A stretch of DNA of 64,000 bases from Pseudidiomarina woesei (GCF_001418345.1 NZ_LIPW01000001.1:778593-842592); one strand, 5' to 3'; shown: positions 8,793-19,244, counted from the first letter of the stretch. Numbers and translations are program-made. The notes: generated by a model from the letters alone, not told the origin.

Positions 8793-10508
8793 TTAGTGGC
8801 CTGTCGCCCCACCCGCACCACGCGGATAACGAATCGACTCCACCAAATCTTGCGTATCTTGCGGCGCATCGCCCGTTAGCTTATGCACAACATAAGCCAC
8901 AATGAAGTTCAGCACCATACCTACAGTACCAATACCTTCAGGCGAAATACCAAATAGCCAGTTGTCAGCCACGTTGGCAGCAGGGTTCACAAACTTGAAG
9001 TAAATAATATACGCCAAGGTAAAGATGATACCCACTAACATACCGGCAATTGCACCAGTGCTATTCATACGCTTGTAGAAAATACCCAGAATAATTGCAG
9101 GGAAGAAGCTCGCTGCGGCTAAGCCGAACGCGAAGGCGACCACCTGCGCCACGAAGCCGGGCGGATTAATACCAAACCACGTTGACAAGGCAATCGCAAT
9201 TGCCGCCGCCACACGGGCCCACATCAGCTCCTGTTTGTCAGTAATATTCGGGGTTAAGGTGCGTTTCAACAAGTCATGCGACACCGACGTTGAAATAACC
9301 AATAGCAAGCCTGCCGAAGTTGATAACGCTGCGGCTACACCACCCGCTGCAACTAACGCCACAACCCACGCCGGTAAGTCAGCAATTTCAGGGTTCGCTA
9401 GAACCATGATATCGCGGTCAACCGTCATTTCATTGCGCTCGTCACCCGAGTAGAACATTTTGCCGTCACCGTTTTCGTCTTCCCACTTGATCAAACCGGT
9501 TTTTTCCCAGTTCTTGACCCAATCTGGTGCAGCTTCATATTCCACACCTTGCAAGTCTGGACCGTTCACAGTGTTGATTAAGTTGACTTTGGCAAAACCA
9601 GCAATAGAAGGCGCAGTTAAGTAAACCACAGAAATAAACACTAATGCCCAACCTGCAGACAAGCGCGCATCGCTTACTTTAGGTACGGTGAAAAAGCGGA
9701 CAATAACGTGTGGCAAACCAGCGGTACCCACCATCAACGCACAAGTAATAGCAAATACGTCAATTTTCGACTTGATGCCGGAGGTATAGGCCGCTAGCCC
9801 AAGCTCTTCGGACAGTCCGTCAAGCCTTGCAAGCAAATACTGTCCTTCACCTGCAACCCCATCGGCTATGGTAGCACCAAAGCCAGTTTGCGGCAGAATA
9901 TGGCCGGTCATTTGGAACGAAATAAAGATAGCCGGCACTAAGTAGGCAAACGCTAGCACGCAGTACTGCGCCACTTGGGTGTAGGTAATACCCTTCATGC
10001 CGCCCAACACGGTATAGAAGAAAACAATCACGGCACCAATGAATACACCGGTCGCAATATCAACTTCTAAGAAGCGCGAGAACACCACACCCACACCACG
10101 CATTTGGCCTGCAATGTAGGTGAATGAGATTAAAATCGCACAAATAACCGCAATGGTACGGGCAGTTTGTGAGTAATAGCGGTCACCAATAAAGTCGGGC
10201 ACGGTGAACTTACCAAATTTACGTAAGTACGGCGCCAAACACAGCGCCAGCAGCACGTAACCACCGGTCCAACCCATCAGGTACACGCTGCCATCATAAC
10301 CAGCAAACGCAATAATACCCGCCATTGAAATAAACGATGCAGCAGACATCCAGTCGGCGGCCGTTGCCATACCGTTCATTACTGGGTGTACGCCACCACT
10401 TGCGACATAAAAATCAGACGTCGAACCCGCCCGCGACCAAATTGCAATAGCAATATAAAGTGCGAAGGTTAAGCCGACGATAATAAACGTTAACGTTTGA
10501 ATATCCAT
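8793..10508 (-). CDS. sodium:solute symporter (SLC5 family, acetate-type), large subunit
   Basis: A 571-residue protein with about 13 hydrophobic segments. The N-terminus has the DFYVASGG and ADWMSAASFISMAG motifs of the acetate/monocarboxylate branch of sodium:solute symporters. A hydrophilic loop (about residues 315-365) contains a GDGKMFYSGDE stretch. The preceding gene encodes the small DUF4212 partner, 12 bases away. That pairing defines the VC_2705-type symporter subfamily, which accompanies acetyl-CoA synthetase in many Gammaproteobacteria. I infer sodium-coupled uptake of acetate or a similar short-chain acid. It belongs functionally with CrbS next door and with Acs and CrbR 14 kb away. 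It is not ActP in the strict E. coli sense, so no symbol is given. Confidence 0.9.
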   Translation of the reverse strand: MDIQTLTFIIVGLTFALYIAIAIWSRAGSTSDFYVASGGVHPVMNGMATAADWMSAASFISMAGIIAFAGYDGSVYLMGWTGGYVLLALCLAPYLRKFGKFTVPDFIGDRYYSQTARTIAVICAILISFTYIAGQMRGVGVVFSRFLEVDIATGVFIGAVIVFFYTVLGGMKGITYTQVAQYCVLAFAYLVPAIFISFQMTGHILPQTGFGATIADGVAGEGQYLLARLDGLSEELGLAAYTSGIKSKIDVFAITCALMVGTAGLPHVIVRFFTVPKVSDARLSAGWALVFISVVYLTAPSIAGFAKVNLINTVNGPDLQGVEYEAAPDWVKNWEKTGLIKWEDENGDGKMFYSGDERNEMTVDRDIMVLANPEIADLPAWVVALVAAGGVAAALSTSAGLLLVISTSVSHDLLKRTLTPNITDKQELMWARVAAAIAIALSTWFGINPPGFVAQVVAFAFGLAAASFFPAIILGIFYKRMNSTGAIAGMLVGIIFTLAYIIYFKFVNPAANVADNWLFGISPEGIGTVGMVLNFIVAYVVHKLTGDAPQDTQDLVESIRYPRGAGGATGH

Positions 10509-10520
10509 GTTCCCGGCCCC

Positions 10521-10787
10521 TTATTCTTCGTGCACTTCATATTTGTTATCTAGCGCCGCCATGCGTTTCACATACACGAAAATCAAGATAACAAAGGTGA
10601 TAATTGAGCCCTGCTGAGCAAACCAAAAGCCCAGCTTAAAGCCGAAGAAAGTGAACTGGTTCAACACGTCCACCAAAAGAATGCCAAAGCCATATGACAC
10701 AATAAACCACACCGCTAGTAGCTTCAGCACCAAGCTAATGTTATCGCGCCAGTAGGCTTTTGCGAGTTCTTCGCTTTTGAAAGCCAT
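10521..10787 (-). CDS. DUF4212 sodium/substrate symporter small subunit
   Basis: An 88-residue protein with two transmembrane segments (about 20-40 and 55-78) and the family motif AYWRDN near residue 12. In this family the small subunit is always encoded directly before the SLC5-type large subunit, as here. The ATG is preceded by GGAGGG. Transcription probably starts in the 237-base gap shared with the divergent crbS gene, so the transporter and its presumed sensor kinase have back-to-back promoters. Confidence 0.9.
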   Translation of the reverse strand: MAFKSEELAKAYWRDNISLVLKLLAVWFIVSYGFGILLVDVLNQFTFFGFKLGFWFAQQGSIITFVILIFVYVKRMAALDNKYEVHEE

Positions 10788-10905
10788 ACGCCCTCCAAGT
10801 TGTTCTGTTGTTGTTTGTTATTAGTGAAAGAATCACTTATGCAATCTAGTCGGCGAATGACAATTCAGGAAATAAGACATTGGTCGTATTAAAGACAAAA
10901 ACGAT

Positions 10906-11009
10906 AGAAGATATTAGATATTGGATATTAGAAAACAAACCATCGAAGCTCTGAATTTCGCTTTTGCTTTCAACTAATATCTAATATCTAATATCTAATA
11001 TCTAATATC
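10906..11009. repeat. heptamer repeats as an inverted pair in the symporter/crbS intergenic region
   Basis: GATATTAGATATTGGATATT lies at the left end. Five copies of TAATATC-type units (reverse complement) lie at the right end, the last ending about 15 bases before the crbS start codon. The intervening 45 bases would be the loop. They occupy the space where the crbS leader is expected. Confidence 0.85.
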
Positions 11010-11024
11010 GCTCTTGGTGTTCAA

Positions 11025-14000
11025 ATGACCTTACTGCTCATACTTGCCTCTTTGGCCTACATAGCCACCCTATTTGCTGTCGCGCACTGGGGCGATAAAC
11101 CCAATTCATGGGCCAACCGCATTAGCTATAAGCCAATTATTTACAGTATGAGCTTGGCTATTTATTGCACCAGCTGGACCTACTATGGCGCAGTGGGCAA
11201 TGCCGCTAGTGGCGGCTGGGCTTATATACCCATTTTGCTCGGCCCTTTCTTGTTGTTTGTGTTTGCACTGCCGTTGGTTGAAAAGCTAGTTAGCGTCTCA
11301 AAACAACAAAACATAACATCTATTGCCGACTTCATTGCTAGCCGCTACGGCAAGCGGCAACGTTTGGCGCTGTTCGTGACACTTATCGCCGCGTTAGCAA
11401 CCATTCCCTACATAGCCCTCCAACTTAAAGCAGTTGGTTTAACCTTTGTGGTGCTCACGGAAAACACCTCGGCGCTCACGCAGTTCTCTATTAACGAACT
11501 GGTGGCCGCCGCCATTATGGCGGTGTTCGCTATGTTGTTTGGTACTCGCCATATTGAAGTTACGGAATATCGCAACGGCATGATTTTGGCCATTGCCTTT
11601 GAGTCAGCGGTTAAGCTAGTCGCGCTGCTGGCCGCGGCCGTATTTGCCTACCTGTTATTTAGTGAGGCATCGCCCACCAGTATGTGGCAGCAGCTAAGCA
11701 ACCCAACCAGCAAAGCCTGGAGCTGGGAAGCTCTCACCGAGTTCGACTTTGTTGTGCAAACCTTCATGGCGGCCGGCGTTATTTTGTGTTTACCACGGCA
11801 GTTTCACGTAGCGGTAGTTGATAACGTAAACGTTAACCACTTGAAAACCGCGCGCTGGGGCTTTCCTTTATATTTAGTGCTGATAGCTACCGCTATTGTG
11901 CCCATTGCCTTAAGTGGTAGCTTATTTTTAGGCGGTGTCGACGGCGACACTTTCGCCCTGCGCTTACCCTTATTGCATGATCAAACCTGGTTAGCCGTGT
12001 TTATTTATATCGGCGGTTTTTCTGCCGCCACCGCCATGGTTATTATCGCCTCGGTAACCTTAAGCACCATGGTTACCAACGACGTGATCATGCCGATTAT
12101 TTTACAGCGCCGCAGCCGCTTACCTACCAGTTTTCCAACCGGCTTCCAGCGGCGATTATTGCTCATTCGCCGAGTTGCCATCGCAATTATCTTGTTGCTC
12201 AGCTATCTCTGTTATTACTTCTGGGCAGCCGGCACCGGTTTAGTCAGCATAGGTTTACTGGCCTTTTCAGTAGTTCTACAGTTGTTACCGGCGGTACTTG
12301 GCGGTTTGTATTGGCGCCGTGGCCACGCGCGCGGCGTTTACGTCGGCTTAGGTAGCGGCTTAATTGCTTGGCTATTTGCAGTGGCGGTGCCTATGTACCT
12401 ACCACACCAAAGCACCGACACCAGCATTATTACCCAAGGTACGGTTATTAGCCTGGCAGTGAACACCGCGTTTTACATCATATTCTCGCTGCTAGCCCAG
12501 CCGCGCCTGATTGATCGCATTCAAGCAACCGCATTCGTAAAACCGCGCTCACGGGTGCAAGAACACACAGTCGGTCGGCATCATCAAGCCACCAACGGCG
12601 ACATGATGTTACTACTGCAGACCTTTGTCGGCGAGCAACGTACGGCCCAATTGCTCGACTACTTCGCCGAGTCGCAAGGCAACAACACCAGCCACACCAA
12701 CAAAGAAGACGTGGCCTCGCGCGAATTTATTGACTACGTAGAGCGAGTACTGACAGGGGTGCTAGGCGCCGCAACCGCACGCTCGCTGGTCGAAGCTGCG
12801 CTACGCGACAGACGCCTACACTTAGAAGAAGTGGTCCACTTTTTTGACGACACCACCCAAGCACTACAAACCCAGCAGTCAATCTTGTTTAGCTCGCTTG
12901 AAAACCTTGCCCAAGGCATTAGCGTGGTTGACGCAGAGCTGCGCTTGGTGGCATGGAATAAACGCTACTTAGACCTCTTTAACTACCCCGATGGCATGGT
13001 TAAACCCGGTCAGCCTATTGCCACCTTAATTCGTTACAACGCCGAGCGCGGCGAATGTGGCCCCGGCGAAATTGAAGAGCTCGTTGCCAAGCGCCTGAAG
13101 CACATGCAGGTGGGCTCGCCGCACCGCTTTATTCGACGCCGTGGCGACGGCCGCGTGATAGAAATGGTCGGCAACCCACTGCCCAACGGCGGCTTTGTAA
13201 CCTCATTTACCGACATTACTGAGCACGTAGAAACGCAACAAGCGCTTGAAGAGGCCAATATTGACCTTGAACAGCGCATTAATATACGGCAAAAGAAAAT
13301 TCGCGAAATTAACAACGAGCTCACCGAAGAAATTGACCGCCGGCGCACCGTTGAAGTTGAATTGAAAAAAGCCAAACAAGAAGCCGAAGAAGCCAACGCA
13401 TCTAAAACCCGCTTCTTGGCGCTGGCAAGTCATGATATTTTGCAGCCGCTTAATGCCGCACGCCTGTATTTATCCGCTATGGACGAGCGCACACTAACGC
13501 CGGGTAATTTACAATTAACGCAAAAGCTCGATACTGCATTAGCTTCTACCGAGCACCTGCTAAGCACCTTGCTGCAAATTGCCAAAATGGACCAAGGTGC
13601 TCTGCAACCACGCTTTCGGCATGTGCGACTAAGTACCGTGCTGCAACCGTTGTTGCATGAATATAGCGTACTGGCCGAGCAGCGTGGCATTAGCCTCAAG
13701 GCGCGCATTCATGACGGCGTGGTGTACACCGACCCGACTTATTTGCGCCGTATTGTGCAAAACTTTTTGTCCAACGCGGTAAAATACAACCGCGATAACG
13801 GCAAGGTTTTACTTGGCGTACGCCGTCGTGGCGACTACCTGCTTATTGCGGTGTATGACACTGGGCTTGGTATTACAGCCCAGCAGCGGCACCGTATTTT
13901 TGATGCCTTTTACCGCGGCTCTAACACCCGCGTAGAAGGCGTTGGCCTTGGTTTAAGTGTCGCCAAGCGCATGAGCGAGCAATTACATTGCGAGCTACGC

Positions 14001-14477
14001 CTCAACACCGTTGAAGGCTCGGGTAGTTGCTTCTCGGTAAAAGTGCCGTTGGGTAACGAAGCTCAAGTACATGAAAAGCCAGCACAGCAAAGCAGTAGTG
14101 ACTTGCACCAAGGTCTAACTATGGTGTGCGTAGACGACGATCAAGAAAACCTCAACGCCATGCGCGCGCTATTAGAAAAATGGGGCTGTACGGTCGAAAC
14201 CTTTACCAGCAGCGCCACTGTGCTTGAGTACGCGGCAACCCATCCGCGTCCAACCGGTATGTTATTAGACTACCAACTAGGTGACGACGAACACGATGGC
14301 TTAAGCCTCGCTCAAGAATTACGGAAGTTATGGGGGGATAATTTGTCTGGCGCCTTAGTTACCGCCATGAATGACGACGGCGTGCGCAGCCGCGCACGCG
14401 CCGAACAACTGCATTTCTTGGCTAAGCCGGTTAAACCGGCCGCCCTGAAGTCACTGCTGAAATACCTTGACCGGTAG
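11025..14477 (+). CDS. crbS: CrbS-like hybrid sensor: SLC5 transporter domain-STAC-PAS-histidine kinase-receiver
   Basis: An 1150-residue protein. Residues 1 to about 490 form a sodium:solute-symporter-like domain with about 13 membrane segments. About 515-610 match the STAC linker found in SLC5-kinase fusions (GVLGAATARSLVEAAL). About 620-740 are a PAS domain, followed by a coiled coil and a HisKA domain with phospho-acceptor His803 (SHDILQPL). The HATPase domain has the N box QNFLSNAVKYN and G boxes YDTGLGI and GVGLGLS. The C-terminal receiver has Asp1082 (LLDYQLG) and the conserved Lys in LAKPVKP. In Vibrio and Pseudomonas CrbS signals to the LuxR-type regulator CrbR to activate acs; a matching regulator lies next to acs here. 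The Shine-Dalgarno is weak. The TAG stop lies inside a REP element. Confidence 0.88.
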   Translation: MTLLLILASLAYIATLFAVAHWGDKPNSWANRISYKPIIYSMSLAIYCTSWTYYGAVGNAASGGWAYIPILLGPFLLFVFALPLVEKLVSVSKQQNITSIADFIASRYGKRQRLALFVTLIAALATIPYIALQLKAVGLTFVVLTENTSALTQFSINELVAAAIMAVFAMLFGTRHIEVTEYRNGMILAIAFESAVKLVALLAAAVFAYLLFSEASPTSMWQQLSNPTSKAWSWEALTEFDFVVQTFMAAGVILCLPRQFHVAVVDNVNVNHLKTARWGFPLYLVLIATAIVPIALSGSLFLGGVDGDTFALRLPLLHDQTWLAVFIYIGGFSAATAMVIIASVTLSTMVTNDVIMPIILQRRSRLPTSFPTGFQRRLLLIRRVAIAIILLLSYLCYYFWAAGTGLVSIGLLAFSVVLQLLPAVLGGLYWRRGHARGVYVGLGSGLIAWLFAVAVPMYLPHQSTDTSIITQGTVISLAVNTAFYIIFSLLAQPRLIDRIQATAFVKPRSRVQEHTVGRHHQATNGDMMLLLQTFVGEQRTAQLLDYFAESQGNNTSHTNKEDVASREFIDYVERVLTGVLGAATARSLVEAALRDRRLHLEEVVHFFDDTTQALQTQQSILFSSLENLAQGISVVDAELRLVAWNKRYLDLFNYPDGMVKPGQPIATLIRYNAERGECGPGEIEELVAKRLKHMQVGSPHRFIRRRGDGRVIEMVGNPLPNGGFVTSFTDITEHVETQQALEEANIDLEQRINIRQKKIREINNELTEEIDRRRTVEVELKKAKQEAEEANASKTRFLALASHDILQPLNAARLYLSAMDERTLTPGNLQLTQKLDTALASTEHLLSTLLQIAKMDQGALQPRFRHVRLSTVLQPLLHEYSVLAEQRGISLKARIHDGVVYTDPTYLRRIVQNFLSNAVKYNRDNGKVLLGVRRRGDYLLIAVYDTGLGITAQQRHRIFDAFYRGSNTRVEGVGLGLSVAKRMSEQLHCELRLNTVEGSGSCFSVKVPLGNEAQVHEKPAQQSSSDLHQGLTMVCVDDDQENLNAMRALLEKWGCTVETFTSSATVLEYAATHPRPTGMLLDYQLGDDEHDGLSLAQELRKLWGDNLSGALVTAMNDDGVRSRARAEQLHFLAKPVKPAALKSLLKYLDR

Positions 14478-14597
14478 CCCGGCCGTGTTTTGTCAAAAAG
14501 TACGCCGGGACGAGCGCAGCGAGGTCATACTCGCCACATCACCAAAGTTCAAACATTAACAGGGCTGCGCCCGTCCCGGCGTAAAACGCCGGGCTAC
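14474..14597. repeat. GTAG-REP pair between convergent genes
   Basis: The left element starts GGTAGCCCGGCCG and holds the crbS stop TAG (14475-14477). The right element ends GCCGGGCTAC and holds the complementary TAG stop (14594-14596) of the lipoprotein gene. Both convergent genes therefore end in REP sequence. Confidence 0.85.
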
Positions 14598-15067
14598 ATC
14601 GTATTCGTTGGTAGTGCACGGCAAATGCCGCCATTTAGGTCAAGCACAGGCTCGGGAATCATCTCGCAGGTTCCCATTTCGCCAGTTTCTTGAATATGCT
14701 CAATACGCAGCTCAGTGTATTCACTCACTAGCTGCTTTAACGCCGACTCGTCAGTTACCTGCAATGAATAAGCAATATAATACTCGGGGCCACCGCAAGC
14801 GCGCTTGCCCACCGCAATCATGCGGCACTGGTCAATATTATCAGCACGAGCAATACCAACCATTGAGCGAATTTGGTTATCTAGCGAACGCAACCGCGCA
14901 TCGCGTGATCCGTCTTCAACAGGGTTCATGGTCTGCTCCTTAGCGCTATTGTCAGCATTAGCTTCAGTCAGCGCATCCGAATTCATATTTTCTTTGTCTA
15001 CACAGCCCGCAACCGTCAAAGCAACCGCAACAGCCATGCTTACAACTGATAATCCCTTAACATTCAT
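14594..15067 (-). CDS. small lipoprotein of unknown function
   Basis: 157 residues with a signal peptide and lipobox LTVAGC (Cys22), so probably a lipoprotein. The mature part has a low-complexity Asp/Asn/Glu stretch and then about 90 ordered residues with three Cys (DQCRM, RACGGPEY, GTCEM) and a fourth near the end (GGICRA), which may form two disulfides. No family was recognised. The start is well supported by GAGGG. The last codon and stop come from a REP element. It follows the S8 protease terminator and is probably transcribed on its own. Confidence 0.7.
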   Translation of the reverse strand: MNVKGLSVVSMAVAVALTVAGCVDKENMNSDALTEANADNSAKEQTMNPVEDGSRDARLRSLDNQIRSMVGIARADNIDQCRMIAVGKRACGGPEYYIAYSLQVTDESALKQLVSEYTELRIEHIQETGEMGTCEMIPEPVLDLNGGICRALPTNTM

Positions 15068-15083
15068 GCTTATACCCTCACGT

Positions 15084-15119
15084 AAAAAAACGGCGATAGG
15101 TGTATCCTATCGCCGTTTG
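15084..15119 (-). terminator. rho-independent terminator after the first S8 protease gene
   Basis: AAACGGCGATAGG / CCTATCGCCGTTT form a perfect 13-base-pair stem followed by a seven-T run on the minus strand. Confidence 0.9.
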
Positions 15120-15163
15120 CGTTAAAACAACAGTATTTTAACGTTTACATTGTCATCGCGCGA

Positions 15164-18100
15164 TTATACGGCGCGGCGGCGTAACCATACTAATGGCAGG
15201 CCTAACAATACAAACAACCAACCGAACGCACTGCTATCTTTCTTAACGATAGTCACAGTGTGCTGCGACTGCACAGTTTCAAGACCATCAGAAACCGTTA
15301 ACAAGAACGTCGCTTCAGAAGTTGCGTCAACACGTGGCGCAGTAAAGCTTGCTACCGCAGTGTTGGCGTTCGCTAATGAAATAGTTGGGCCATCAATCAA
15401 TTGCCATTGATAGGTCAACGTATCACCGTCGGCATCGCTAGAAGCACTTGCGTCTAAGCGTACTGAAGCATCAACGTTCACCGAAGACGGTGCAGTCACG
15501 CTTACCGAAGGTGCAGCATTGGTGATCGAGACAGAAACAGTGTTTTCAGTAGAAGCACCGCCATTCTCGTCAACCACACGGTAGGTAAAGCTATCAGTAC
15601 CGGTCCAGCCAGCTGGCGCAGCATAAGTTGCAACCATGCCAGAGAAAGTCACTGTGCCGTGCTCAGGAGCTACCGTGGCTTCAAGTGACAACGCACCAGT
15701 CGGATTAATGTGCATTGGCAATACAGCGTCGTATGACAGTTCACCAGAGCTTACATTAAGCATGGTTAAGAACTCGCGACCTTGCTCACCTACCGCACTA
15801 GTTAAGTCTACATTCAACGCACGCGAGTGGCTGCCTTCAGCTGTTGCAGCTGCAACATCACCAAAGGTTGCAACGTTCGCTGCTAAGTCAACTTGCACAG
15901 TACCGTTCGTGCCTTCTTCAATTAGCGCGCCGTAGCTGCCGCCATTTGCCGGGTAAGCACCGCTATAAGCGTAGAACACAGTTGAACCTACAGTACCTGA
16001 AGTATCTTCGATACCAATTGCTGCACCCCAGTATGGCGTTTCAGCACCAGTTTCAATGTAGTTGTAATACACTTCGTTAGTACCCAAGCGGAACCAAGCG
16101 TTGAAGGTATAACGTTCACCGTTATTGGCTTCTGGGTAATCTGGGCTATGCCATGCCAGAGCGTTATACCACTCTAGAATTAAGTAGCTATCGCTACCTG
16201 CGTTGACAATTGCATAACGCATTTCACCTTCGCCTGCGTCAAACTGGAAGTCTGACCACAATGGTGCAACAACGCCGTCAGTACCGTCTACTTCTGGCAT
16301 AAAGCCAGGCATAAATGCCGTACCAGTACGCTGTTCGCCAATTTCAACGAAACCATTGCTCCACATGTATAACATAGTGTGCGCGGCGCCACCCATGTGC
16401 CAGTCATAACCAATAGAACCAATATTCAAGGTTAGATAGGTCTCATCACAGCCTTCCACACATACTTTGCTATGGCCAATACCGTAAACCGCTTGCAAGG
16501 TATCTAAGCCTAAGCCAGCAAATGGGAATGAACCTGCGGCATTAAACACAAGCGCTTCGTCAGGTGTTTTTTCCTGCGTACCTACCCAAGTAAATGAGCG
16601 GGTTTCAGCATTGTATTCAGACGAAGTTGGAGTGCTTAGCTCTTCAGTGACCATCAATGACGAGTCGTCAATAACAAACAATTCATCAGTTGGGTATTGT
16701 ACTGAAAGCGTCACTTCTTCACCGGTACCACCAAGACCAGCTACAGCCGACATGGTGAAATCAGTACCTGCCAACAATTCGCCGGCTGTTACGCCTGCAC
16801 CAATAATTGTTGAGTCTTCTGAAAGCGCGGTATAAACCGCAACCGGCAATACTGCATCTGCATAAGTACCGCTTGCGTCAGTGAAAGTAACGTGACCGAA
16901 CTGCCAGCCTTCACCAGCAAGTGCACCGTTAATTTCCATTTCGAACGTACCAGTACCACCCGCTTCTAACGCTAACGACTCAGTGAATGTTGCACTCACA
17001 TTAGGGCTGTCAAACGCAACAGAAACCTGCCAATTCGCATCTGCACCACCAAGGTTAGTGGCCGTGCGCGTAAAGGTACAGGTGTTCACACACATGTTGT
17101 TAGCAAATGAAGCGCGGTCGAAAGTTACACCGGTGTTCATTGCCGTTGGCATCTCAAGACGACCCGCACCCACATCAAATGGATCAGCTGGTGTTTCACC
17201 GTCTTCTTTCAAAATGCCGCCTTTAGAAGAAGTCATCAAAATTGACTTCACTTGCTGTGGCGTTAAGTCATTGTCATAGCCAGCTAAAACCAATGCCGCA
17301 GCACCAGCAACATGTGGGCCAGCCATCGAAGTACCGCTCATCATCGCTAAACCTGGACCAGGCGCTGCAGACAAGATATCGCTACCTGGCGCTGCAATTT
17401 CTGGTTTCAAGAACGAAGAATCACCGTTCGGACCACGCGAGCTGAAGCCAGACATAATGTCGACAGCTGCTTCGTTAACCGCTTTGAAATTAGGGTTAAT
17501 AGTGGCTTGCATGCCAGCATCCCAAGCTTCTTCAATGGCCAGGCCATCGGCTTGCAGAATAGACACACCCGGCAAGGTTGCCGCGCCCATGCTCATAATG
17601 ATAATGCCATCAGCATTGTTGTATAACACCATGCCTACAGCGCCAGCCGCTTGAACCGTGTTGGCTTTCTGTTCAAACGAACATGTACCACGACTAACAA
17701 GCGCGATTTTGCCAGCAAATGCACCAGCTTCGAACGCGTTACAAGCTTCAACGTTAGTTTCATCAACTTGTGAAGCAGGCAACAACTCAGCAGTAATTGC
17801 TTCATTGACTTGGAAGTTACCGTTACCCATGTTGGCGGCAATTGGGTCGAAACCTGTCACTTCAAGTTCGTTACCAAAAACCCGGCCAGTTTGCGTACTT
17901 GCAACAGTAATAGTTTCTTCAATACAACCTGGGCAACCAACAGTTACTGGGCCTGGGCCAGAGTTACCTGCTGAAGTAACGGTAACCACACCCATTTCGT
18001 CTAACGACTGCATAATACTGGTGTAGTAGCTGTTTGCTGGAGAACCACCAGCACCGCCGCCCCATGAGTTGTTAATAACGTCTGCGCCGTCTTCCGCAGC

Positions 18101-19111
18101 ATTTTCAAGCGCTTCAGCCAAGCTTAAGGTTAAGCCTGAACCGCGGCCATCAACGGTTTGCCATAACGCTTTATACACCATCAAGTTCGCACCAGGTGCT
18201 ACACCTGAGAAGTTCAACGCCACGCCATTGTAGGTTGCGCTAACAGGGTTACCAACCGCAGTACCCGCTACGTGAGTACCGTGACCGTTCATGTCCCATG
18301 GCGAGTCCATAAATTCATCTGGGTGCACCGTACTTACCGGCTCATAAAAACGGGCCACGGCAATTTTGTCGTTACATACGTCTGGGTTTAGTTCACACCA
18401 GTCAGCACCAACCTCGCCTGCAACAGTGACAGGGTCATGGCCATTGTCAGCAAACATTGGGTGATCAAAAGTAATACCGGTATCAATAACCGCAACATTC
18501 ACGCCTTTACCCGCGGCCGCTTGACCACCTAGCTGTTGCCAAGCTTCAGCCGTACCAATAAGGTCATTTGAGGCATCCATGTTCACATAAACAATGCTGT
18601 CTTCGTGAACTGCTTTAACACCTGGTACACCACGTAAACGCTGCTTTAAATCACCGCCATGATACTCAACAATCACACCGTTAAAGGTCAGCGTTAAACT
18701 CGCTTTTTCTTCAAGGTTCGGAATACGTTTTTTCACTTCCGACATAACCAAGCTTTGACGCTTCGCCAAATAATCCGCGTACGACTCAACCTTGTGCGAG
18801 TTAATATCAAGGCGTTGTTGCCCTGTTGCTTTCGCAGAAGTAGCTTCAAAGCCCGCAATACCGCCCTTATAGGTGGCCACTGCAGGCTCAACAAATTCAA
18901 TTAAGAAACGAGTAGGTTGGAAAGCCGCACGTTGCAAGCCGCCTTGAACTTTCTGAGGAACCTTATTCAGATTACGTTCCGCAGTTTGCTCAACCGCTTG
19001 AAGTTTAGCATCAACCGCTTGTAGCTCTTGTGCCACGGCAGCCGACATCGTAGTTGCAGCAGCAACCGCGACGGCAAGTGTGGACCAACGAGCTTTTAGA
19101 GTTGTTTTCAT
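15164..19111 (-). CDS. S8 subtilisin-like serine protease with PA insert and C-terminal sorting tail (paralog 1)
   Basis: About 1315 residues from the preferred start (MKTTLK), preceded by GGGAAGAG. Order: signal peptide ending near VAQ; an I9-type propeptide (about 60-185); the S8 catalytic domain with Asp210 (VIDTG), His277 (HGTHVAG), Asn in NNSWGG and Ser595 (GTSMAGPHVAG); a PA domain inserted before the serine (about 415-520); a long beta-rich region; and an Ig-like cadherin/PKD-type repeat near the C-terminus. The last 25 residues are SSAFGWLFVLLGLP, a hydrophobic stretch and RRR, the layout of GlyGly-CTERM/rhombosortase tails, but without the usual Gly pair. Probably exported and surface-processed. 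It is a tandem paralog of the next gene. Confidence 0.93.
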   Translation of the reverse strand: MKTTLKARWSTLAVAVAAATTMSAAVAQELQAVDAKLQAVEQTAERNLNKVPQKVQGGLQRAAFQPTRFLIEFVEPAVATYKGGIAGFEATSAKATGQQRLDINSHKVESYADYLAKRQSLVMSEVKKRIPNLEEKASLTLTFNGVIVEYHGGDLKQRLRGVPGVKAVHEDSIVYVNMDASNDLIGTAEAWQQLGGQAAAGKGVNVAVIDTGITFDHPMFADNGHDPVTVAGEVGADWCELNPDVCNDKIAVARFYEPVSTVHPDEFMDSPWDMNGHGTHVAGTAVGNPVSATYNGVALNFSGVAPGANLMVYKALWQTVDGRGSGLTLSLAEALENAAEDGADVINNSWGGGAGGSPANSYYTSIMQSLDEMGVVTVTSAGNSGPGPVTVGCPGCIEETITVASTQTGRVFGNELEVTGFDPIAANMGNGNFQVNEAITAELLPASQVDETNVEACNAFEAGAFAGKIALVSRGTCSFEQKANTVQAAGAVGMVLYNNADGIIIMSMGAATLPGVSILQADGLAIEEAWDAGMQATINPNFKAVNEAAVDIMSGFSSRGPNGDSSFLKPEIAAPGSDILSAAPGPGLAMMSGTSMAGPHVAGAAALVLAGYDNDLTPQQVKSILMTSSKGGILKEDGETPADPFDVGAGRLEMPTAMNTGVTFDRASFANNMCVNTCTFTRTATNLGGADANWQVSVAFDSPNVSATFTESLALEAGGTGTFEMEINGALAGEGWQFGHVTFTDASGTYADAVLPVAVYTALSEDSTIIGAGVTAGELLAGTDFTMSAVAGLGGTGEEVTLSVQYPTDELFVIDDSSLMVTEELSTPTSSEYNAETRSFTWVGTQEKTPDEALVFNAAGSFPFAGLGLDTLQAVYGIGHSKVCVEGCDETYLTLNIGSIGYDWHMGGAAHTMLYMWSNGFVEIGEQRTGTAFMPGFMPEVDGTDGVVAPLWSDFQFDAGEGEMRYAIVNAGSDSYLILEWYNALAWHSPDYPEANNGERYTFNAWFRLGTNEVYYNYIETGAETPYWGAAIGIEDTSGTVGSTVFYAYSGAYPANGGSYGALIEEGTNGTVQVDLAANVATFGDVAAATAEGSHSRALNVDLTSAVGEQGREFLTMLNVSSGELSYDAVLPMHINPTGALSLEATVAPEHGTVTFSGMVATYAAPAGWTGTDSFTYRVVDENGGASTENTVSVSITNAAPSVSVTAPSSVNVDASVRLDASASSDADGDTLTYQWQLIDGPTISLANANTAVASFTAPRVDATSEATFLLTVSDGLETVQSQHTVTIVKKDSSAFGWLFVLLGLPLVWLRRRAV

Positions 19112-19244
19112 TGCTCTTCCCTTGTGTCTGTTAATAACAAATGGCAGCTTGCACAGTTGTACAAATGCACCGTACGAATTTACCACATAAAATTTACGAA
19201 TGAAGCTATTTTGTTAGCCAGCTGTAACAAAATATTTCACGCAC

